DNA from: Frankiales bacterium
GTDB taxonomy: Bacteria > Actinomycetota > Actinomycetes > JAFAQI01
DNA length: 54,432 nucleotides
Assembly: GCA_025980465.1 (NCBI GenBank)
Contig: JAICXJ010000019.1
Location: 1 to 54,432, forward strand
Reading direction: 5' to 3'
Below the pieces are notes generated by a model that searched no databases, was not told the DNA's origin, and saw only the letters and a program-made list of their open reading frames with translations. Numbering within the stretch: position 1 is the stretch's first letter; the number at the start of each line of letters is the position of its first letter. The translations under genes were made by a program, and so were the position numbers. Below, piece after piece: positions 48,310 to 54,432 of this stretch.

Positions 48310-49827
48310 TCAGGTTGCCGAGGTAGGTGGCCCTCCGACCGGCACGGCCTCATCTGCCGCGTCGTTCGATTCGCCCTTCTTCCGACCGAAGCGGCGCTTT
48401 CCGTCGCTTCCGCTCTCGCTCACCGTGCGCTGACCGGGGGCGGAGTCGCGGAGCAGCGGCATCGCGCTGTCCGGGTAGTACTTGTCGTAGCCCGCGTAGA
48501 CGCCGGATTCCTTGCGGCTGGCATTGAGCACCAGCCCATAGAGATGAGCGTCGACCGCATCGAGGGCGGCGAGTGCTCGGGTGACCTGCTGCCGCTTGGT
48601 CTTGCCCTGCCGGACGACCAGGACAGTGCCGCTCGCGGACGCTGCCAGCAGCGATGAGTCGGCCACCGGGAGCAACGGTGGCCCGTCGATGATCACCACA
48701 TCGCAGTGATCCTCGAGCTCGGTCATCAGGCGGTCCATCTGCTCGCCCGCGAGCATCTCGCTGGGATTCGGGGGCAGCGGCCCGGCGGCCAGGATGCGCA
48801 GCTTCAGGTCCCCGCCACCCCACGACTGAAGGGCCTCGCTCCAGTGGGTCCACCCCATCAGCACCGACGTGAGCCCGACAGCGCGTTCGACACCCATGTA
48901 CTCCGCCACCGTCGGGCGCCTGAGGTCGCCGTCGAGCAGGATGACATCGACCCCGATCTGCGACAGGGCGACGGCGAGATTGCAGGCTGCGGTGGTCTTG
49001 CCTTCCTCGGCGACGGCAGACGTGACGAGGATCGAGCGAGGCTGCTCGTCGATCTGTGCGAACTGCAGGTTGGTCCGCAGCTGGCGGAAGGCTTCGCCTC
49101 GCCCCGGACCACGCATTCCCGCGACAACCACCGGATGTTTCGCCGTATCTCGGTCAAACGGGATCGCCGCCAGTGCCGGCACTCGGAACCGCTCCCGCAG
49201 GTCGTCGGTCGACTTCACGCTGGAGTCGATCGAATCTCGGATGAATGCCAACGCGATTCCGATCGCGGCACCGACCAGAGCCGCGGCGATCAGATACAGG
49301 GTTGTCTTCGGCGACGACGGCTTCGATGGCGGGAACGCCGGGTTGGCGATGCTCGCGGTCACCGGCGACTGGCTGTTGGCAGTCGTCTCGATCGTTTTGA
49401 TGTAGGCGGCCAGGCGAGTGGCGACCGCGTTGGCGATGTTTGTCGCCCGCACGGCGTTCGCGTCGGTCGCGGTGATGTTCAGCAGTTCTGTCGCGGTCGG
49501 GCTGCTCGCCGACACCTTCGACTTCAGGGTCTCCCAGGAATACGGCAGATGAAGCTTCTGAACGACGGGCGCGAGCACCTGGTAGTCGTCCACGATCTGG
49601 GTGTAGGAGGACATCCGCTGCTCGACTGCTGCAACGCCGGCATAGGCGTTGGCCGCGGAGTCTCCAACCGTCCCGGTCGAGGCGTTCACGAACATCTGCG
49701 CGGTGGCGCTGTATTTCGGCGTCACGACGTTGACGTACGCAGCAACGCCCGCGATCACGACCAGCATGGAAACCGCTACGACTCGCCAGCGCTTGCGAAG
49801 CGCCGACGCCATCTCCACAAGACTCAA
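48310..49827 (-). CDS. Wzz-type chain-length protein fused to BY-kinase (CpsD/CapB-like)
   Basis: A 505-residue protein. Residues 1-205 form the TM-loop-TM polysaccharide co-polymerase part. The rest is a tyrosine kinase: Walker A AVAEEGKTT, Walker A' VILLDGDLRRP, and Walker B VVIIDGPP. A Tyr-rich cluster follows (VYAGYDKYYPDS), the expected autophosphorylation site. It regulates polysaccharide assembly by cycles of phosphorylation. I use TTG 49827, which has the Shine-Dalgarno AGGAG 8 nt upstream; ATG six codons later is a fallback. It sits near Gmd and the Wzx-like flippase. Confidence 0.93.
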   Translation of the reverse strand: MSLVEMASALRKRWRVVAVSMLVVIAGVAAYVNVVTPKYSATAQMFVNASTGTVGDSAANAYAGVAAVEQRMSSYTQIVDDYQVLAPVVQKLHLPYSWETLKSKVSASSPTATELLNITATDANAVRATNIANAVATRLAAYIKTIETTANSQSPVTASIANPAFPPSKPSSPKTTLYLIAAALVGAAIGIALAFIRDSIDSSVKSTDDLRERFRVPALAAIPFDRDTAKHPVVVAGMRGPGRGEAFRQLRTNLQFAQIDEQPRSILVTSAVAEEGKTTAACNLAVALSQIGVDVILLDGDLRRPTVAEYMGVERAVGLTSVLMGWTHWSEALQSWGGGDLKLRILAAGPLPPNPSEMLAGEQMDRLMTELEDHCDVVIIDGPPLLPVADSSLLAASASGTVLVVRQGKTKRQQVTRALAALDAVDAHLYGLVLNASRKESGVYAGYDKYYPDSAMPLLRDSAPGQRTVSESGSDGKRRFGRKKGESNDAADEAVPVGGPPTSAT

Positions 49828-49950
49828 GAGGGGATCTCCTGCGCTCGCTGTTGTCTCGCGCTCGGGGCCGAGCGGACTCAGGGTAATTCAAGTTCCTGAG
49901 GATTTCCGGTGGCTCAAACCGCCCCGCGGCTACCGGTCCACCCGGTTACG

Positions 49951-49956
49951 TACAGT
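49951..49956 (+). promoter_or_regulatory. Leaderless -10 element of gmd
   Basis: TACAGT lies exactly 6 nt before the GTG at 49963, fitting TANNNT with leaderless spacing. Confidence 0.6.
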
Positions 49957-49962
49957 TGTCGG

Positions 49963-50955
49963 GTGCCGAGAGCGCTCATCACGGGAATCACCGGGCAAGA
50001 CGGGCTGTACCTCGCCGAGTTGCTGACCGGCAAGGGCTACGCCGTCTTCGGGCTGGTCCGCGGACAGTCGAACCCGAAGGTCCAGCTGGTCGAAAGCGTG
50101 GTCCCCGGCGTCGAGCTGATCGAAGGGGACCTCACCGACCTGCCCTCGCTGATAAGCGCGATGGAGATCGCCCAGCCTGACGAGGTCTACAACCTCGGCG
50201 CGATCTCCTACGTGGGGCTGTCGTGGCGGCAGGCTGAGCTCACCGGAGACGTCACCGGCATGGGCGTGCTGCGAATGCTCGAGGCAATCAGGATCGTCAC
50301 CAGCAATGACATGGGGCGGGTCCGGTTCTACCAGGCATCGAGCAGCGAGATGTTCGGCAAGGTGCGGGAGGTGCCACAGACCGAGGCGACCGCCTTCCAT
50401 CCACGGTCGCCGTACGGCGTGGCGAAGACCTTCGGTCACTACATGACGGTCAACTACCGCGAGTCGTACGACGCGTTCGCCTGCTCCGGCATCCTGTTCA
50501 ACCACGAGTCACCCCGCCGGGGAGTTGAGTTCGTCACCCGCAAAGTCAGCCGCGGCGTCGCCCGAATCGCGCTTGGGCTGCAGGACACGATCACGCTCGG
50601 CAATCTCGACGCCCGGCGAGACTGGGGATTCGCAGGCGATTACGTCGAGGCGATGTGGCAGATGCTCCAACAGCCGGAGCCTGGCGACTACGTGATCGCC
50701 ACCGGCGAGACCTGGTCGATCCGCGATCTCCTCGACCTGGCTTTCTCGCGCATCGGGATCGAGGACTGGTCGTCGTATGTCGAGCAGGACCCGAGGTTCA
50801 TGCGCCTCGCCGAGGTGGATGACCTCATCGGTGACGCCGCGAAGGCCAAGCAGACACTCGGATGGAAGCCAACCGTCAACTTCACGGAGCTCGTTCAGAT
50901 GATGGTCGACGCGGACCTGGAGAGCGAGCGCCTGCGCCGGCCGCCCGGGGCCTAG
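49963..50955 (+). CDS. gmd: GDP-mannose 4,6-dehydratase
   Basis: A 330-residue extended SDR. Family hallmarks are [31 protein letters not shown], the catalytic SSSEMFGK with [13 protein letters not shown], and [15 protein letters not shown]. It makes GDP-4-keto-6-deoxymannose, precursor of GDP-fucose, GDP-rhamnose or GDP-perosamine. No reductase (WcaG/Rmd) is recognisable beside it; one of the other SDRs here might serve. The GTG at 49963 is used because TACAGT is 6 nt upstream (leaderless); codons before it lie in the promoter. Confidence 0.95.
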   Translation: MPRALITGITGQDGLYLAELLTGKGYAVFGLVRGQSNPKVQLVESVVPGVELIEGDLTDLPSLISAMEIAQPDEVYNLGAISYVGLSWRQAELTGDVTGMGVLRMLEAIRIVTSNDMGRVRFYQASSSEMFGKVREVPQTEATAFHPRSPYGVAKTFGHYMTVNYRESYDAFACSGILFNHESPRRGVEFVTRKVSRGVARIALGLQDTITLGNLDARRDWGFAGDYVEAMWQMLQQPEPGDYVIATGETWSIRDLLDLAFSRIGIEDWSSYVEQDPRFMRLAEVDDLIGDAAKAKQTLGWKPTVNFTELVQMMVDADLESERLRRPPGA

Positions 50956-50962
50956 CAGCCGG

Positions 50963-52327
50963 TCAGGCGAGCGGTGGCGTCACCGTCGGCAGTTGACCGG
51001 ACGCGATCGGTACGTCGTCGATAGGAGCGTCGGTCGCAGTCGCTGCCTCGGGCTCCCCTCCTGCCCGCCCCTGGCCGGGAAGATCCGACTTACGGTGTCG
51101 TCCGGCCGGAGCCTGGCCTCGGGTGTAGCCGAGCATGATCACCCACCAGGTCAGGGCCAACGCCCCTTGCCCCATGGCAACGGCCCATAGCGCGCCGAGG
51201 GCGCCGTGGATGATGCTCCCCGTGACGGTGGCGGTCAGGTACACGACGGCGCCTGCCACATCAACGACGATCGCCCGTTGGATCAGGCGCATACCGAGCA
51301 TCGCGGCCCGACCACCCGTCATCAGGCCGAGAAACACGATCTGCGCGGCGGTGGGGACGAGCAGCGGCTTCGCCGTGGTCCAGGTGCCTCCGAGGACAAG
51401 CCTTCCCACCGGGTCAGGCAGTAAGACCAACACCACAGCGTTGAGGACCGCCACGGTCCCGGCGACCGTCGTGGTGCGCAGCGCGTGGTGTCGGGCCCGG
51501 ATGTAATCGGCCGGTGCGCGCGAGACCTCGGTGATGCAGGCGGCCACCGCGGCGATCTGGAACGTGCCGAACGGGCGCACGAGCAGGATCGTTCCCTGGA
51601 CGCCGCCGAGCTGCCGAGCGCCGACAATCGCCCCGACCACGCTCGACGTCGCCAGCGCCGTTCCCTGTGTCGATCCATACGACACGAGATAGCGCCACGA
51701 GAAGTGCCAGGTGTATTTCAAGAACGAGATGGTCAGTCGAGGCCGGTAGTCCCGATATTGCCCAAACAGCAGCAGGCCGCTGAGCGCTCCGGTGCCGGCC
51801 CAGACGGCGATGAAGTGCACCAGGTTGTGGTCGTGGACCACCACCAGTCCGGCGACTCCGCCGAACACGAGGATCAACCAGGCGGTGTCCAGCACGAGCG
51901 ATCGGACTGGACGCTGCGTGGCGAAGCCGAGATAGCGGCCGAGATCCTGCAGCACCAAGAACGGAAGGCAGACGCCGAGAACAATCAGGGCTCCACCGAG
52001 TCGAGTGCTGAACTGCTGCACGCCGAACCCGACCGCGATCGTGAGGGCCGCCAGTGCAAGGCCCACCAAGCTGCTAGTCGCGATCACCTCGCTGGGCCGC
52101 TCTTGCGCTTCGACCGGATGCACGAGCAACGGGTCGGACACCAGCGCCCGCGAGACACCCTGCAGCACGATGTAGACCAAGAAGACAATGCCGAACAACC
52201 CGAACGAGGAAACCGGGAGCAACCTGGCGGCAAGCAGGGCGATCACGACGTTCGACGCGCCCGCGACCGCCTGGTCGATCGTGATCAACCCGAGCCGGCG
52301 ACCGGCTGTGCGCTGGCCGCGGCTCAA
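50963..52327 (-). CDS. Polysaccharide flippase-like membrane protein (Wzx/MOP superfamily)
   Basis: A 454-residue protein with 11-12 predicted helices and the repetitive layout of PST/MOP flippases. AARLLPVSSFGLFGIVFLVY near the N-terminus is the usual first conserved segment. The C-terminal 60 residues are hydrophilic and low-complexity. The start is TTG 52327 with a strong Shine-Dalgarno AAGGAG 6 nt upstream. It would move lipid-linked units across the membrane for Wzy-type polymerisation, a second route beside the ABC pair. It is divergent from the second sulfotransferase. Confidence 0.82.
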   Translation of the reverse strand: MSRGQRTAGRRLGLITIDQAVAGASNVVIALLAARLLPVSSFGLFGIVFLVYIVLQGVSRALVSDPLLVHPVEAQERPSEVIATSSLVGLALAALTIAVGFGVQQFSTRLGGALIVLGVCLPFLVLQDLGRYLGFATQRPVRSLVLDTAWLILVFGGVAGLVVVHDHNLVHFIAVWAGTGALSGLLLFGQYRDYRPRLTISFLKYTWHFSWRYLVSYGSTQGTALATSSVVGAIVGARQLGGVQGTILLVRPFGTFQIAAVAACITEVSRAPADYIRARHHALRTTTVAGTVAVLNAVVLVLLPDPVGRLVLGGTWTTAKPLLVPTAAQIVFLGLMTGGRAAMLGMRLIQRAIVVDVAGAVVYLTATVTGSIIHGALGALWAVAMGQGALALTWWVIMLGYTRGQAPAGRHRKSDLPGQGRAGGEPEAATATDAPIDDVPIASGQLPTVTPPLA

Positions 52328-52415
52328 CCGCTGCTCCTTGCCACCGCGTCAAGCCTCCAGCACGAGTCGAACCGAGCGATCCGCAACCCTACCGACTGCG
52401 ATAGCCGCGCGCTGA

Positions 52416-52454
52416 TAGCGTTCGGCGACGTTTGGAACCGGGTGGAGGTCACCG
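52416..52454 (+). promoter_or_regulatory. Promoter and ribosome binding site of the second sulfotransferase
   Basis: TAGCGT (52416-52421) is a -10 candidate. GGAGG (52444-52448) lies 6 nt before the TTG at 52455, so the rare start is well supported. Confidence 0.5.
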
Positions 52455-53435
52455 TTGGTCCGGGAGCCGGATTTCCTCATCGTCGGCACACCCCGTTCAG
52501 GTACGACCTTCGTACAGCGCCTCGTCTGTGAACTGCCGGGCGTGCGGGTCCCCTGGGAAACCCACTTCTTCGACCCCCATTTCTGGCAGATTCGCAACCG
52601 CTATTCATTTCCGCTCGGACATGACGACCTCGTCGCACTTCTCAACGAATACCAACGGATCTATTTCGCCGGTCGGGCCGGCTTGGATCGGGCCGGTATC
52701 GCGCAAATCGTCGACCTGCTGGGCGGACAGTGCCGTGACCCCGTTGAGCTGTTCTCCGCGCTGCTTCAGGTCCTTGCTTCGGATCAGCCGGTCATCGGCG
52801 CGAAGGACCCGTACCACCTCAAGTGGTGGCGCCCACTTTCACGTGCGCTTCCGAACCTCAAGTTGATCTGTGTGGTGCGAGACCCGCGCGCCGTTGTCGC
52901 GTCGGTGTTGGAGCTGGGATGGGCGTCTGACGCAGTCGTGACCGCGAGCATCTGGCGGGACGACGTCCATCGCGCCCGAGCGGCTGCAAAGTCACTGGGC
53001 CCGCAGCGCTGCATGCTCATCCGGTACGAGGATGCCGTCAGCCGTCCCGACGCGCTTCGTGCGAGATTCGCCTCGTTCCTCGGCATCGACGAGGCGGATT
53101 CACTGCAGAGCGTTTCGCCCGAAGCGCTGTTTCGGGAGTCCGAGACCTGGGTCAGCCGCGCCGCGGAAGCACCCGATCCGGACCGCATCTCGGTGTGGAC
53201 CGATCGGCTGAGCGAGGACCAGCAGTTGGCGATCGCGGCGGTCTGCCGGCGGGAGATGCGCGACCTGGGTTACGAGCTCCCACATCTGACGGCCGCCAGG
53301 ATTGCGCAGGCGCGGCTCAAGGCCGGCCCTACGACGCAGCTCCGGGTCCTCGAGAGGTGGGCGAGAAGCCGCGCCCGGGACGCTTCGATTCGCTATGTCA
53401 CGCGAGGCTGGCGCAGTCAGCCAACCCGGGCCTAG
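52455..53435 (+). CDS. PAPS-dependent sulfotransferase
   Basis: A 326-residue single-domain sulfotransferase. The PAPS loop VGTPRSGTTFVQRL lies at about residues 10-23, and the 3'-phosphate motif is CVVRDPRAVVASVLELGW. The C-terminal region is basic and lacks membrane helices, so it is cytosolic. The TTG start at 52455 has a good Shine-Dalgarno. It overlaps the convergent GT gene by 4 bp. With the enzyme at 15868 it gives the locus two sulfotransferases that share only the PAPS-binding motifs, suggesting two different sulfation sites. Confidence 0.92.
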   Translation: MVREPDFLIVGTPRSGTTFVQRLVCELPGVRVPWETHFFDPHFWQIRNRYSFPLGHDDLVALLNEYQRIYFAGRAGLDRAGIAQIVDLLGGQCRDPVELFSALLQVLASDQPVIGAKDPYHLKWWRPLSRALPNLKLICVVRDPRAVVASVLELGWASDAVVTASIWRDDVHRARAAAKSLGPQRCMLIRYEDAVSRPDALRARFASFLGIDEADSLQSVSPEALFRESETWVSRAAEAPDPDRISVWTDRLSEDQQLAIAAVCRREMRDLGYELPHLTAARIAQARLKAGPTTQLRVLERWARSRARDASIRYVTRGWRSQPTRA

Positions 53436-54432
53436 CCCCAAATTCCCGAGTCGCGGACAAAGCCCGACTTCACCCGCTGCGCGACTGCCGGGAACCGCTT
53501 CCTGAGCCGTCCGTACTCGTCCGGAAATATCAGCCGGGAGCTCTTGGCGAAGTCTCCCACCAAGCCTCGGAATTCAGACTTGCGGGCGCTGCGACGCCAG
53601 GTGTTCCATCGGTCGGCATCCTCGGGGAGAAATGGCGACGGCAGCTCGCCGAACTGCTGGCCGCCGGCCTCTCGATAGGCACGACGCAGATGCCGGGAGA
53701 TCCGGCGACCGTCGGTATCACGCGAATACGGGTACGGCGGCGGGTCCGGAAGCGTTTGCCGGAAGTGGCGAACCCGCTCGGCGTACTCCTTGGCAAGCAC
53801 GTCAACCGAGCCGCTCTGACGCAGGTGCGCCGTCGAGCTCTCGAACCGGGTCGAGAGTTCCTCCGGGTTGTCCGGATCGAAAGCATGGAAGTGGAACAGC
53901 CGGAGTGGGTCCCCGCTGCTCGTGATGACGTACCCGTCGGTGCCGAGGTCGAGCGGGCGTTCGTGCAGGTTCCCGACGCCAACGTTGTAGCCGGCGTGTC
54001 GCCAAGTACCGGCGCGAAACAGCGGCGCGCCGATATCCATCCACTTCTGGTCGACGAACAATCCCGACAGTGGGTCCCATACGCACTCGGTGCGCAAGTG
54101 GTTCCACCACCAATCGAGGAACCGAAGCGCTCGGCGGTCGACCGCGCAGAAACCGAGGTTGTAGAACCCGACCGTAAGCAGATGGCCCTCGCTGAGGAAA
54201 CCATCCGGAGTGACCGGCTCGAGGAAGTGCGGCGTCAGCAGAATGCCGCCTTCGGTCGCGGCGAGGTCGACCGGCAGCTCCGTCATCGGCGCCACCACAT
54301 ATGTGTCGGGATCGAGATAGGCAACCTGCTCGTGATCGCCCAACAGAGCGGTGAACAGCAATGGCTTCACCGCTGTCGCGAACTCCACCAGGTTGTAACT
54401 CGTTGCGAGATGGAGAACCGCCCGCTTGCTCA
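53432..54432 (-). CDS. Glycosyltransferase with DXD motif (GT-A, GT8-like), 5' end outside the window
   Basis: The frame is open to the right edge, and the residues encoded there (HLATSYNLVEFATAVKP) continue the fold, so the N-terminus is missing. The visible 330 residues contain the metal site VAYLDPDTYVV, a GFYNLGFCAVD segment, and FVDQKWMDIG, the order of GT8-like retaining enzymes often paired with GT4 enzymes in surface polysaccharide loci. A late FHFHAFDPDN may hold the metal-binding His. An internal GTG at 54388 is not taken as the start. The donor is unknown. Confidence 0.8.
   Translation of the reverse strand, partial: SKRAVLHLATSYNLVEFATAVKPLLFTALLGDHEQVAYLDPDTYVVAPMTELPVDLAATEGGILLTPHFLEPVTPDGFLSEGHLLTVGFYNLGFCAVDRRALRFLDWWWNHLRTECVWDPLSGLFVDQKWMDIGAPLFRAGTWRHAGYNVGVGNLHERPLDLGTDGYVITSSGDPLRLFHFHAFDPDNPEELSTRFESSTAHLRQSGSVDVLAKEYAERVRHFRQTLPDPPPYPYSRDTDGRRISRHLRRAYREAGGQQFGELPSPFLPEDADRWNTWRRSARKSEFRGLVGDFAKSSRLIFPDEYGRLRKRFPAVAQRVKSGFVRDSGIWG

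Noticed and set aside
1-54432. CRISPR arrays, tRNA/rRNA genes, intact insertion sequences
   Set aside because: No regularly spaced repeats, cloverleaf-like sequences or transposase with flanking inverted repeats were seen by eye.

Overview
The window is about 54 kb of high-GC DNA with dense, often overlapping genes and many GTG/TTG starts. Several leaderless promoters (TANNNT about 6 nt before the start codon) and a LexA box overlapping a PafBC-type promoter point to an actinomycete (Actinomycetota). I cannot name the genus. No tRNA, rRNA, CRISPR array or intact insertion sequence was seen.

Most of the window is one very large cell-surface or exopolysaccharide locus. I count 19 glycosyltransferases: nine GT4-type, eight GT2-type (one fused to a methyltransferase), one GT-C membrane enzyme, and one DXD enzyme cut by the right edge. 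Around them are sugar-nucleotide genes (a cytidylyltransferase-like enzyme, three epimerase/dehydratase-type proteins including Gmd, and a UDP-sugar dehydrogenase), four methyltransferase domains, two sulfotransferases and an O-acyltransferase. Both export logics are present: an ABC pair (Wzm/Wzt, Wzt with a C-terminal glycan-binding domain), and a Wzx-like flippase with a Wzy-like polymerase and two chain-length proteins, one carrying a tyrosine kinase. A membrane-anchored GH5 glycosidase and a secreted phospholipase-D-like protein may process or remodel the product.

Layout. 1-2330: end of an acyltransferase and a DNA-damage-inducible DUF222/HNH nuclease gene. 2703-5619: cysD-cysN-cysQ, sulfate activation and PAP removal. 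5685-14358: GTs, a methyltransferase, sugar-nucleotide genes and the PLD-like protein. 19189-14360 (minus strand): a tightly overlapping operon wzm-wzt-sulfotransferase-GT/methyltransferase. 19312-36057: GT gene pairs on alternating strands, plus wzz-like and wzy-like genes and GH5. 36104-43116: an SDR, GtrA, FkbM, a GT4, the UDP-sugar dehydrogenase and epimerase, a strong two-way terminator, and a rhodanese/DUF1416 pair. 43408-54432: an MFS exporter, a GT-C enzyme, a hypothetical protein, a BY-kinase, Gmd, the flippase, the second sulfotransferase and the truncated GT.

Working model (inference): CysD/CysN supply activated sulfate, the two sulfotransferases and several methyltransferases decorate the glycan, and CysQ removes the PAP by-product. 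The Wzt operon looks like a cap-and-export unit in which the decorated chain end may be the export signal. The most distinctive sequence observations are two exactly symmetric bidirectional leaderless promoters, a composite LexA/PafBC promoter, a pair of palindromes 52 bp apart beside a tandemly duplicated promoter, and a sulfotransferase with a decayed extra sulfotransferase-like half.
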